NCBI GenBank assembly: GCA_021613375.1
Contig: CM038722.1
Location: 30,644,797 to 30,708,796 of the forward strand
Origin: Megaleporinus macrocephalus
Lineage: Eukaryota; Chordata; Actinopteri; Characiformes; Anostomidae
Direction: 5' to 3'
DNA: 64,000 nucleotides
Shown here: piece after piece, positions 51,606-63,445 of the stretch
Numbering within the stretch: position 1 is the first letter of the stretch
Layout of the letters: each line of letters opens with the position of its first letter
Position numbers and translations under genes: made by a program
Notes under the pieces: generated by a model
What the model saw: only the letters and a program-made list of their open reading frames with translations
What the model was told of the DNA's origin: nothing
Database searches by the model: none

Positions 51606-52050
51606 CTAGAAGCCCACTCATGCACTTGCAGGACACAAGGTAGAGGACTTGCATAACCTAATCACAATAACCACTGCATCACTATTTAAAACACTATAGG
51701 GGACATAATTTTTGATGGTAGTAAACTGTTATTATTATTGCTATTTATTTTATTTGTAATTTAAATTGTACATTAGGAAACTGATGTTCCAATATAGATG
51801 TTTTTTATATAAGCATGTGATTTTTTATCTGTTGTGTACGTATATTAATATATGTATATTTGTGTTAGCAAACCTATGCAAGTGGTGATGTGGTTTTAAT
51901 AAAAATTAGATTTTGTTTGTGATAAAATCTCTCTATTTATATATTTATACCATCCACAGTGTAATATACAGTATTTCTCCTGAATATGTTTATTTATTGT
52001 TTAATTGTCTTTACTTCATCGTTTATTCACATTCATCTTAGCATTTCCAG
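51606..52050. other. AT-rich intergenic sequence upstream of cct4
   Basis: Between the 25-bp array and the cct4 CpG-rich region. No gene or named repeat seen. Confidence 0.5.
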
Positions 52051-52059
52051 CTAATCTAT

Positions 52060-52369
52060 CTAGTATACGAGTGTACAGGGCGCTTGTAGGCCGATTGGGA
52101 CGCGCCCCTGTTTCCTTTGGCCCGGCATATTTGAGACGGGCTTGTAGTCGGTTGCCCGTCTACGTCATCTTCGCGCGCCCTCGTTCACGCTCTCCCTGGT
52201 CCTCTTTCTCTGTCGTCGCAGCCGGTGCGTCTGGAAGGTTCTAGCGGGTTCTCCGATCAGAACCGAATCTGCCCCCATCCCACGCGGAGCAGCCCCTCTC
52301 CTGCCCACCGCCCGACCCGACACCTTCCTGGGACCCTCCACTATCGCGGCCGAACGGAATTAGGTCGAG
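52060..52369 (+). promoter_or_regulatory. cct4: cct4 CpG-rich promoter and 5' UTR
   Basis: Abrupt shift to GC- and CpG-rich sequence (for example GACGCGCCCCTG and TCTTCGCGCGCCC) just before the cct4 ATG at 52370. The transcription start cannot be fixed. A short frame at 52005-52244 overlaps it but has no start context or family match. Confidence 0.7.
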
Positions 52370-55300
52370 ATGCCTGAAGCCGCGGCGGCGCCGAAGATGA
52401 ACAGCCGGGGGAAGAGTAACGGAGCGGCGTATGTGGACCGAGACAAACCCGCTCAGATCCGCTTCAGCAACATCAGCGCCGGGAAAGGTGTGTCCAGCGA
52501 CTGACCACCCACTCGCTCAGTGCAGACCCCCTGTTTTATTATTATCTTAACTACTGCTGCTCATTTTAAGGTGGAACAAGCGAATCTGAACAAGAAGCGG
52601 ATTCAGGCGTCGCTCCTTTTGTTTGTTTACGGTTCAGGCTCGAGCTTTTCCATTGTCACTGGTGATGAATAGAGAAGACCCCCAGTAGCCCCGGTGGCCC
52701 TCTACCCCCGGGACCCGTTATTGAGCATAAACCTGAAGAAAGGCGTGGCTGAATTTAGCTTCATACTCGAATTCCCCGTTCCACCTTAAATGGGGCAGCA
52801 GTTACATTCTGGTGTCTAAGGCTGAAGTTAGCTTCTTACTAGAACTCCCAGTTCCACCTTAAATGGGGCAGCAGTTACATTCTGGTGTCTAAGGCTGAAG
52901 TTAGCTTCTTACTAGAACTCCCAGTTCCACCTTAAATGGGGCAGCAGTTACATTCTGGTGTCTAAGGCTGAAGTTAGCTTCTTACTAGAACTCCCAGTTC
53001 CACCTTAAATGGGGCAGCAGTTACATTCTGGTGTCTAAGGCTGAAGTTAGCTTCTTACTGGAACTCCCAGTTCCACCTTAAATGGGGCAGCAGTTACATT
53101 CTGGTGTCTAAGGCTGAAGTTAGCTTCTTACTAGAACTCCCAGTTCCACCTTAAATGGGGCAGCAGTTACATTCTGGTGTCTAAGGCTGAAGTTAGCTTC
53201 TTACTGGAACTCCCAGTTCCACCTTAAATGGGGCAGCAGTTACATTCTGGTGTCTAAGGCTGAAGTTAGCTTCTTACTAGAATTCCCAGTTCCACCTTAA
53301 ATGGGGCAGCAGTTACATTCTGGTGTCTAAGGCTGAAGTTAGCTTCTTACTAGAACTCCCAGTTCCACCTTAAATGGGGCAGCAGTTACATTCTGGTGTC
53401 TGAGGCTGAAGTTAGCTTCTTATTTGAATTCCTAGTTCCACCTTAAATGGGGTAGCAGTTACATTCTGGTGTCTAAGGCTGAAGTTAGCTTCTTACTAGA
53501 ACTCCCAGTTCCACCTTAAATGGGGCAGCAGTTACATTCTGGTGTCTGAGGCTGAAGTTAGCTTTTTATTTGAATTCCTAGTTCCACCTTAAATGGGGTA
53601 GCACTTATATCTGGCACCAGTATGCAATTATTTAAGGTGGAACGGGGAATATTCAAACAATATTCTAGAAAGCAAGTAGTTGTAGCAGAATGCAAGTGCT
53701 GTGTCATTTAAGGTGGAACGGAGAATTCGAGTAATACTTCAGAAGCCAGTAGTCGAACTTGCGTCCAGCCTACTGATAGCCAGTCGTATGGTATAAGCTC
53801 ATGGGTTGTTTGTTTTATTCAGTACGTCCTGGCAGGCTAGAACATTTTCATTGATTAATAGAAAAGACCACCACCAGAAAAGACCCCCCAAAAAACTGGT
53901 ATTCTTCTAATATTATTTAGAGGTATTCTCCTTGTGCGTTGTTCACTTGTTTATACACGTCTTGTAGGTATAAACTGAACCACCCTGTTCAGACTCACCT
54001 TTGGTTTAATTCAGGCTTGTGCAAAATCTCCAGTCTAGAGCTGAATTAAGATTATAGTAAAGATCTACCAGACTGAGCTGAAAGATTAATTGTCTTAATG
54101 TGTCAGGATCACAGGTTTTTAATAGCAAGTGATGTCACTTTAATTATAGGCCACAGAGTTAGAGCAATCGGATGCAACCAAACACGTGTGTACTGTGACC
54201 GCATAACCACGACAAGCCAGAAAAAGTGAAAATGCCAGCAAAAACAAATGTATGAACCTTAAATTATAGAAAGTAAACCATATAGAATTTTACTAACTCA
54301 ATCCTGCCTACCTGTAAGCATAGAAATCCCATCTCCAGCGCTCTACATCTTTTCTCCTGCTAGCCTTTAAACTGCATGTATTAGCACTTGTACTTGAGTT
54401 TATCTTCTGGTTGATGGAGCATCACTGAGCTCCTCTGCATCTGCCTTTAGGAGGAGGTAACTGACCAGCCCACTCCAGCCATGTCAGCTTAATGTGTGGG
54501 GATGCAGCACCTTTATTGTGACCAGTATTCGTTTAGCAAGCAGACGTGAAGAACATAGGACCTATGTTCACAAAGCCCAGGATGTTCCTATAGAGCTTAG
54601 AGTAGATATAGTACAGAATTAGAAGTTACTGTTAGGTGGTAATGGTGGTGGTGCTCAGTGGTTCACGCACATATTGTCTTTAGGCCAGCCAGCCGCATAT
54701 CAGGTTTGAGTGAGGCTGCAGTATTGCTTTTAGGGGTGTAAGAAAATATTGAAATATCAAATATTAGGATATTATGTACTGATACACTGATACAGACAGT
54801 GAATCAGTGTGTGTTGTGTTTAAACCTCTGACCACTAGATGTCAGAGTTGTAATCCGTTTTTAGCTCCACTCCAACATTAACAAGCAGCACAAGGACGCA
54901 GTGCTATTGTAAGCATTGATAAACCTGTTCATACAGTGGTGTGTTTTAATAGTAGGATTTGAAAAATCACAGTATATCACTTTGCTTGCAGTATCATAGT
55001 ATATATCGTAATATATAGAATTGTGGCTGCTGTAACACAATGCGTATTGTATCGCAAGGTTTTTGCCAATACACAGCCCTACTTGCTTCAATCTTCCTCC
55101 CAATTTTTGCCACAGTTCTGACTTTTCTGTTATCTTTTGATTGACAGCTGTCGCTGATGCCGTCAGAACTAGTCTTGGCCCAAAGGGGATGGACAAAATG
55201 GTACGTCAAGCCTCTTTTGACTAAGATAGAAGCGTCCAGCAGTCCACAGTTGTTGTTATGATGCTGATGTTAACACTGCTTCGTTCTGTAGATCCAGGAT

Positions 55301-58300
55301 GGAAAAGGAGACGTGACCATCACCAACGATGGAGCTACGATTCTCAAGCAGATGCAGGTCCTGCACCCTGCCGCCAAAATGGTGAGATACGAAGAACCTT
55401 TTGAGGGGAGTGTTGATATTTAGACTTGGTTTAAGCTATATTTGTATGTTTTAATTACTAATTGTGTGTTCAGCTGGTCGAGCTCTCCAAAGCTCAGGAC
55501 ATTGAGGCTGGTGACGGCACTACGTCTGTGGTGGTGATTGCTGGAGCTCTTTTGGATGCCTGCTCTAAGCTGCTCCAGAAAGGTACATCCTTCACGTTCA
55601 TACATCATCATAGTGGCAGCGTAAAGATATGGATAGCCCAATTTCACCTTTAGCCTCAGTACTCTTTGCTCTGTCTGCTGCCCCTCTCCAATTCTCCGGT
55701 TTTCCAATGTTCTCCTCTCACACGTTTCTGCAGGCATCCACCCAACCACCATCTCAGAGTCGTTCCAGAAGGCAGTGGACAAAGGTGTGGAGATCCTGAC
55801 GTCTATCAGCCAGCCCGTGGAGCTGAGCGACCGTGAGACTCTGCTGAACAGCGCCACCACGTCCCTGTGTTCAAAAGTGGTATCGCAGTACTCCAGTCTG
55901 CTGGCCCCCATGAGCGTTGATGCCGTGATGAGGGTCATCGACCCAGCCACCGCCTCCAGCGTTGACCTCCGCGACATCAATATCGTAAAGAAGCTTGGGT
56001 GAGTTCTTGGTGTTCATAGTTACTGCTCGTCGTCTTTTTAATCTTTTTTTTTCTAGAATGTTGAGCTGCAGTCTGTTGGGATTTTAAGTTTGTGTGTTAC
56101 ATTTTATCTTTACTATCACTAAACTTTGCAATGTTATTATTGGAATTATTATTATCTACTGTGCAAAGGTCAGACCTTCTTAGCAATGCAACCATGCAGT
56201 CTTGTCCACTCCTACCAGACCACCAGCTTCCAGTCTGTTTTAGAAGAGCGAAACCTATAAAACCTAAAAACTACATTAACAGTTCAACAACATTTGAACT
56301 GTTAACAAAAAGTACTTTAACAAAACAATAATATCTTAATTGCCGTGTTAACATTGTGTGAGCTGACGTTATCGAGTACACTACTGCCTGGGGGGAACAA
56401 CAACGTTCAGAACTCCTTGACTCAGCGCGTTCACTACTTCATACTTTACTACAGGCTGCTGCTAGTGTGCACTGAGAGTGTCAATACTGTGTGTTAGCAT
56501 AGCTGCCTAAACAGCACACCTAAAGCTGAAACTGAGTGAACACACTGCACCAGGGGAAGAAACTCAGACACCACCTGCCTCGTCTACAGTCTACCTCCTT
56601 AGATTTAACTCCTAGACGAGGATCATCTTCACTCGTGTGGAGCTGGTCTGGATCTGAAAAGACTGACGTTGATCAGAAGCTAACCTGTTCCTTCATCTCC
56701 CAACAAACCACCACACAGAGTATGAACCAGAGTATGAACCAGAGTATGAACCAGAGTATGAACCAGAGTATGAACCAGAGTATGAACCAGAGTATGAACC
56801 AGAGTATGAACCAGAGTATGAACCAGAGTATGAACCAGAGTATGAACCAGAGTATGAACCAGAGTCATTTAGTAACAAAGAGCCTTTACCTGGTGACGCT
56901 GGGCGTGGCTCTGCTCCAGCCCCCTCGTGACTATATCGGAATAAAGTGGAAGATAATGTATGGATGGATATTATTATCCTTTAATAAGTGCAAGCTAGTA
57001 AAATATAAGACTTTTACAAACACGTTTTAAAATAATGCTAAATATAGTTTATTACCGTTATTAACAAAATTACAGAAAATATTCAGATATCAGGTCGATA
57101 TCGCACAAGCCTAATATTGCATTATGTTTGTAAGCAGTGAACCGTCTCCTCCTTTATAATATCTATAATATATTGGTTATAGTCTGGGATAGTTCGGCAT
57201 TATAAGAACGTAACATAATGAAATTATTAATAATAAATTGTTTTTATGTAGTTATTACTGTGTTGTGTTGTGGATGTAATTGTATATTATGTAACCCTGA
57301 AAGTATAATATCATTTTCCTGTATGGTTTAAATGATTGTAATGTAATTTTGTTGGACTGTATAAACTTTTAGGTTGAACTGACCCATTAAAAAGTTCTGT
57401 TCTGCTGATGTCAGTGATGCAAAATATCTATTGTATATCCCTAATCAGAACAGTATGGTGTTTGTTTTTGTTTATGTATTTATTTAAATTATTTTAATGT
57501 TTTTTGTAGCAGTTTTGTGACTGTTAAGGTTTTTACTGAGATGGATTCTATATCTGACCTGCCTGGGGTTGTATAGTTACACTAACAGTATGATGCTGGT
57601 GTTTACAGTGGAACCATTGATGACTGTGAGATGGTGGACGGCCTGGTTCTGACCCAGAGAGTGGTGAACACCGGAGTGTCCCGTGTAGAGAAGGCCAAGA
57701 TCGGCCTCATCCAGTTCTGCCTGTCCCCTCCGAAGACTGATGTACGTACACGCCTACTTCAAAAGCCTCAGCCATCAATTTTACCCAAAACTGATTTAAA
57801 ACAGAACTGAAGGCCTGAAGCTCTGTTCTCATTACTAACCTCGCTGCTTCATTCTTATCAGATCTTACTAACTCAAAGGTTCACAGGCGCCTGTAAGAAA
57901 CTAGACAAGGGTTTTTATTTATTATTAATTTATTAACTAAGTCTTGTGTTATGATTCGGTGCTGTATTCTATATACACTGAAGTAGCCTAGTATCAGCTT
58001 TATTCTGTGACTCGTTTTTTTTTTTTATCCCCTCTGACTTGTCTTATTCTCTGACTCTTTTTTCCCTCTGACTCCTTTTATCCTCTGACTCATCTTATTC
58101 TCTTACTCTTTTTTCCTCTGCCTCTTTTTTCCCTCGGCCTCGCCTTATTCTCTGACTATCTTTTCCTCCGACTCCTTTTTTTCCCCTCTCACTCGTCTTA
58201 TTCTCTGACTCTTTTTTTTCCTCCGACTCCTTTTCTTTCTCTGACTCGTCTTATTCTCTGACTCTTTTCCTCCGACTCCTTTTTTTTCTTTGACTCGTCT

Positions 58301-61300
58301 TATTCTCTGACTCTTTTCCTCCGACTCCTTTTTTTTCTTTGACTCGTCTTATTCTCTGACTCTTTTCCTCCGACTCCTTTTTTTTCTTTGACTCGTCTTA
58401 TTCTCTGACTCTTTTCCTCCAACTCCATTTTTTTTCCCCTCTGACTCGCCTTATTCTTGGACTGCTTCTTCTCAATTCGTGCCTCGCCTGTGCGTGCGCT
58501 GCACCCCTGAATCTGCACAGATCTGATTGGCTTTGAAGAGAGCCTTTGGTGATATTACGATGCACGTGATTGGTCTGTGAGTTCACTGCGCCGTGAAGCC
58601 CGCATACCATTAAGACGAGGAAAGCTCCGCCGCTTGTTACTGCCAGAACTAAATCCTTTTCAATAGTTTATCAAGTTGGGACTGCATTGGACGTCTGGGT
58701 CCGGACCGGGTCCACAGTCCGCCTGTTAGTGACCTCTGGACTAGAGTATCTGTCATTTATGTGATTTAACCTCTCCTGTATGTACATCCAACACGATATC
58801 ATGAGAATGAGCCACGCGTGTCGTAGTCATTTCACTATGAAATCGTGGTGAAGATAATTAGGTGAAGATAATTATTATTAATAATAATATTTAAATTTAG
58901 AATGTGCCTTTCTCAAACCCAAAGTGCTACATATAATCATAAAAACACTCAATACAAAGATGTATGTATATAAATTGAATTAAATTTTTTTTTTTTTTTT
59001 AAAGATACTACTGTAGGAGCATTTATAGTGTCTGGTGAGGCATTCCACAGCTGAGGAGCTCTATAAGAAAATGCTCGCTCCCCCACAGACCTAAGTTTAC
59101 AGACCGGCTGCTGTAGAGTAAGAGTACCAACAGAGTGTCAATAGTATGATAACTTCTAAAGTAAATAAGATGCTTATATATATATATATATATACATAAG
59201 CCGTCATAGAGGCTGTAGCTGCTTGTTTTAGAGACAGAACATCTCTCGTCTCAGTGTTGGAATTGATGTGTTCATTTATTTATTTATTTATTTATTTATT
59301 TATTTTGTAATTAATTACGTTCCTATTTTTTTGGAACTTGCTTTGCTCTGACGTTGGAACGTAAGAAAGTGATGTTCATTAAGTTATTCGTTCACTCTCT
59401 CTATCTCTCTCTGTCTCACGTCTGGACAGATGGACAACCAGATTGTGGTGTCGGACTACGCACAGATGGACCGAGTGCTGCGGGAGGAGAGAGCTTACAT
59501 CCTCAACCTGGTCAAACAGATTAAGAAGGCGGGCTGCAACGTCCTGCTCATCCAGAAATCCATCCTGAGGTATGAGGTGAACGGAGCAGAGCACTACTTC
59601 AACTGCCGGATTAACGCAGACGAGTGGAGCTGAAATTAGTTTAGTATAAGGGGAACGGTAGGCTGCAGGGTTGATGCAGTTCAGTGGAAGAGCAGTGCAC
59701 GTGCTCAATAAAACATTTTATTTATCCAGCCTCGTGTCGTACACAGTGCTTCTTAGCATCCTGTGTATTTAAGCAAACCCACTTTAATAGTGCATTAATT
59801 AGGCATTACATTTAATATCTATTTGATGTGATTGACTTAAGCTCAGCTACTTTGATTGTTTGAGGTCTGGTCCAGTGGACTGTGTCAGCCGTTTTTCATG
59901 ATCATGTAAAACTATTACTATTAGTTTACTATTATGGTGTGCACACGTTGCTATAGATTTAAAAACCATGTTTAAGGCCATATATGGAAACTAAGTTGTA
60001 AAAGTAGCCTGTTTTTTTGTGATCAGTTTTTTAATTGCTTTTACACATGTATAAAGAAAGAAACAACAAATAAACAAATCCAGTTATGAAAAAAACCAAA
60101 ATATCCCATTCACTGTTAAACCAAATAAGAAGATAAGTGTACAAGGTGAGTGTCTGATATTGGCTAATGAGTTAAAAGCATGTCCTTAAGGGCTGATCTG
60201 ATGGTATCCTGCCCTACAAGTGTAGCTGGTTTAAAAGTAGCCTGTTTTTGAGTATATTGTTTATGCATCACAAAACCAGTAACAAACAGAAGCCTCGGCC
60301 CTGATTGGTCAGTTTTACTGTCATTTAAAATTAGTATCACTGAATTATAACTGCCTGGCCCCCTCTGTACATGAACAGCAGGACCACCAATCACCAACAT
60401 TCGGCAGAGCCATCACAGTCCTTATAGGGGGAGACACAGACTCACAGGCTTCCACTTAACCCTTCAAGCTCCAACACAGATTGAATAAACACTTTGAATC
60501 ATTTATTTGCCTATACTTTTATAATTGTTTAGATGTTGATTGTCAAACTGTAAGTAGATGAAATTATATAGATAGTGGTGTTGTCCTGTCGTTTAGTGCT
60601 GAAGCTGTAAAATGTGTTTCAGTTGGTCCGCTGTTTGAATGAGTCAAAATACAGGACAGCCAATCATAGCAGAGCTCATTTACATACATCAGGCACAGTA
60701 ATAAGAACCTTATACTTAATTTGAATTAATACGTTTGGTGTATAAGCCCACCAAACACCCAGTGTACCTCAGTGGACTGAATGTAGTATATCCACCCGTT
60801 TAATTGTTTGTGTTTGTATATGCGCTCCTCCAGAGATGCACTGAGTGATCTGGCTGTGCACTTCCTGAACAAGATGAAGATCATGGTGGTGAAGGACATA
60901 GAGAGAGAGGAGATCGAGTTCATCTGCAAGGTGAGAGGAGTCTGGGCAGTTCCTGTCTGCTTTATTGGAACGTTCCTGGCCAAGCGCTCTAAATAAAAAC
61001 ATGTGTAGTATCAGCTGAGGTTCAGTTTGTGATAACTGATGTTACTAAAAAATAAATAAATAAACACACCGTCACAGAATCAGTGCTAATGTTTACTGAT
61101 CGTGACGTGATCTTTGATTTAAATATAATGTTTTTGTTTTGCGTCTGTCTAGACTATTGGCACCAAGCCCATTGCCCACATTGACCAGTTTACCCCGGAG
61201 ATGCTGGGGTCAGCCGAGCTGGCAGAGGAGGTCAGCCTGGACGGCTCAGGCAAGCTGGTGAAGGTGAGAGAGAGAACTGACCTGAACTGGCCAGTTCATA

Positions 61301-63445
61301 TTAGAGTGGCAACTAGATTAGCATTAGAGGCTAAGCAGCACTTATGGACCCCCCTGGTGATTTCACATTGGTTTAGATACTGAAAATATATAAACGTGAC
61401 TTCACTGTTTCATTTGCTTTAAAATAGACTAGCTCGCTACGGAAACTTCTGAACGCTACCGTGTGACGTCACTGGTGGAGAACAGTGAACAGCGTCGCGG
61501 TACAACAGCATTATGACTGACTGGGACTGAGAATGTTCCAGAGCTGCTTCTTCAGATTCTGATCATATTTCTGAATTTGAGTTTGAAAGAGCTGTAATGT
61601 AGAAATAGACCACCATATCACTTAGTCCTGATACTTTTAGTCAAACCACACCCACAACAGCAGCTCAGCCTGAGTGTAAACAGTATCTAGCTAAATAACT
61701 AACCAAACTCAGATATAGAGGTACAGTTATTGTTGTAAATATGATTGAAGTGGAACTCGCTCTCATACGACTCTAGAAATCTTCATAACTCAACTACGTT
61801 AGCTTAGCATAGCTTAGCAAGTGAAGCTAACGTTAGCTAACATCAGCTAAAGCAGGCTCAGTAACTGAGCTTACCTGGTTTGCCTCCACGTACACGGAGG
61901 CTCTTGAACTCCTCTTACTGGTTTCCTTACACGCCCATATTGTTGGAACAGCGCCAGACTTATACGTCCCATAGCTGTGATAATCTTCAGTCGTGAAATG
62001 ATCTACAGATGCCTGAGTGAGAGGACGGTCTTTTCCAGTGTGCTCGTTTAAAGTTGACAGGTTTAGACCACTTTCTGGATATATAGGGGTCTTTGGGTTG
62101 TTTCTGTTTTGGGTCCCACTGTACATCCAATTACTGCAGCCAGAAACAACAACACCTTATGTCATTGTGTATTACCATAAAGGCATTTTCTAGCATTGTT
62201 GTCCACCATCCACATCACACGCATAACACCTACGGCAGTTTCTGAACAGTGGGCGGAGCTAAACAGTCCTTTAAGCCGTATTTCTTAAAGTTCTAAACAA
62301 TAAAACGCTTTCTGACTTTTAATAATCACAAGTTAGGATCTCAAACTCTGCTGTAGTTATGTTTGATATTTTTATATTAGCTGGTGCTCAGACTTTAAGA
62401 TAAACTGATCTCACAGTGACCAGCCAGCACCAGCACAGTCTGTACATGACTGGTCAGCGTCAGCCTGAAGAAGCTTAGAATAGCTTGTCAATCAAAAATA
62501 CTAACTTTGCTGTTATTGGAAAGACTAGCAGTCGAGTGTAAACTGTCACAGCATAGAATCTGGCCTGTGCGGACATTATGGCACAGTTATATTGTAAGAT
62601 TTCCAAAGTTAATCTCAGCAGGTAAGTAGTGATTAGTGGTGGGCGATATGGCCCTACAATAATATCATGATATTTTGTTATTTTTGTGATAACGATACTC
62701 TTGGCGATATGACAAAACATTGAATTAAAAAAATATTTTAAGAATACACAACTGCAACAAAATTAAAATTTTATTTTATTATTGCATACGATATGATATG
62801 CCACACCCTTAACTGAGATATTAAAAAATACAAGAATTTTCATCAGATTGTAACAGAAGTTAATGATCCAGAATATCATGGTACTAAATAATGCACTCCA
62901 AATATCTCCACATATCCAGGACTGAAGTAAAGTGAATGATACTCGACAGATAAAATCTGCCTCTAGTAGATATATAATGGAAAATGAGAAAAGTGTGAAT
63001 TTTTCTTTTGGTAAAAACAGTAAAAAGTAGTACCTGATGTGATAATTAGGGATGGGTGAAATGGCTCGATATTTCAGGGTATAACATTGTTCACGATATT
63101 CAAAAATGTTGGTGATATTATTGTGTATGATATGGCACACCCCTAATAGTAATGATATTATGGTGTAGAATTTAGTTTATGGCGTAGAAACAAGTTTATC
63201 TGTTTTTGGTTGTGGCTGCTTGTTGGCAACCTTTTGGGTTGTAGTTAGGATTCAAATGATATTCGGTGGACAGTTGAAACACTGTGTTAATGTCGTGTGT
63301 GTGTGTGTGTGTAGATCACAGGCTGTGCCAGTCCGGGTAAAACAGTGAGCATTGTGGTGCGCGGCTCCAACAAGCTGGTAATCGAGGAGGCAGAGCGCTC
63401 CATCCACGATGCTCTCTGCGTCATTCGCTGCCTTGTCAAGAAAAG
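52370..63445 (+). CDS. cct4: cct4, T-complex protein 1 subunit delta, first ten coding exons (3' end off window)
   Basis: CCT4 is the delta subunit of the cytosolic TRiC/CCT chaperonin that folds actin, tubulin and other proteins using ATP. Exons: 52370-52487, 55148-55200, 55292-55381, 55474-55582, 55734-55998, 57609-57741, 59430-59569, 60834-60930, 61153-61263, 63315-63445. Phases join to 415 codons plus 2 nt. The family length is about 540, so about 125 residues lie beyond the window. Motifs: [16 protein letters not shown] (exon 1), LGPKGMDKM (exon 2), [16 protein letters not shown] (exon 3) and the ATP-site GDGTTS in [16 protein letters not shown] (exon 4), [16 protein letters not shown] (exon 5), [20 protein letters not shown] (exon 7), IEFICK|TIGTKP (exons 8-9) and [19 protein letters not shown] (exon 10). 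The start at 52370 sits in MPEAAAAPK, matching the MPE start of the family. No frame damage. Confidence 0.97.
52784..53610. repeat. 73-bp minisatellite derived from a palindromic MITE arm, cct4 intron 1
   Basis: About 11 near-identical units containing GTTCCACCTTAAATGGGGCA, GCAGTTACATTCTGGTGTCT and AGTTAGCTTCTTACTAGAAC. The unit corresponds to one arm of the dispersed element also at 3935-4145 and 8690-8795. Opposite-orientation words (TTTAAGGTGGAACGG) follow at 53632-53735 and precede at 52566-52600, so the array lies between the two arms of one element. Confidence 0.93.
53736..54730. other. cct4 intron 1, mostly unique sequence
   Basis: No exon or named repeat recognised between the MITE-derived array and the hAT-like element. 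Confidence 0.5.
54731..55081. mobile_element. hAT-like MITE 66 bp upstream of cct4 exon 2
   Basis: Begins TAGGGGTGTAAG and ends ACACAGCCCTA; the same family as 44483-44847. Flanking 8-mers attgcttt and cttgcttc match at 6 of 8. It leaves only 66 bp between the element and exon 2. Confidence 0.88.
55999..57608. other. cct4 intron 5
   Basis: Bases 56000-56700 and 56870-57600 are unrecognised and AT-rich in the second part. The 12-bp array at 56719-56862 is the only named feature. Confidence 0.5.
56719..56862. repeat. 12-bp minisatellite, 12 perfect copies
   Basis: Twelve exact copies of AGTATGAACCAG. The period keeps frames open on both strands (SMNQ plus, VHTL or SGSY minus). It has no splice or start context. 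Confidence 0.97.
57945..58460. repeat. Pyrimidine-rich tandem array related to the akt3 17-bp minisatellite, cct4 intron 6
   Basis: Units such as CTTATTCTCTGACTCTTTT and CCTCCGACTCCTTTT, with a 48-bp higher-order period visible at 58240-58430. The left flank ACACTGAAGTAGCCTAGTAT then CAGCTTTATTCTGTGACTCG matches the left flank of the akt3 array (CTGAAGTAGTCTAGTATCAG). Confidence 0.88.
58890..59165 (-). mobile_element. LINE 3' end fragment (same type as 2515-3210)
   Basis: GAATGTGCCTTTCTCAAACC is the usual LINE 3' tail word seen from the opposite strand, followed by GGCATTCCACAGCTGAGGAG, a decayed version of the WNT region near the ORF end. A poly-T run (58986-59000) interrupts it. Confidence 0.55.
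59264..59304. repeat. (TTTA)n microsatellite
   Basis: About 38 bp of TTTA repeats in cct4 intron 6, 125 bp before exon 7. Confidence 0.9.
59570..60833. other. cct4 intron 7
   Basis: 1.26-kb intron starting GTATGAGG and ending CTCCTCCAG. No named repeat or exon seen. Confidence 0.7.
61264..63314. other. cct4 intron 9, with hAT-like fragments
   Basis: 2.05-kb intron. Bases 62639-62815 (GTGGTGGGCGATATGGCC ... ATATGCCACACCC) and 63048-63148 (TAGGGATGGGTGAAATGGC ... ATATGGCACACCCCTA) look like two decayed copies of one small hAT-type MITE. The rest is unrecognised. It ends in (GT)n plus TAG. Confidence 0.55.
63293..63314 (+). promoter_or_regulatory. cct4: cct4 exon 10 acceptor embedded in (GT)n
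   Basis: The acceptor TAG is directly preceded by about nine GT dinucleotides instead of a pyrimidine tract. The frame ([13 protein letters not shown]) fixes the site. Confidence 0.85.

Noticed and set aside
52005..52244. Separate small gene upstream of cct4
   Set aside because: It overlaps the CpG-rich promoter and 5' UTR of cct4 and shows no family match.
59430..59633. 67-codon frame as an independent gene
   Set aside because: It is cct4 exon 7 read through its donor into the intron.
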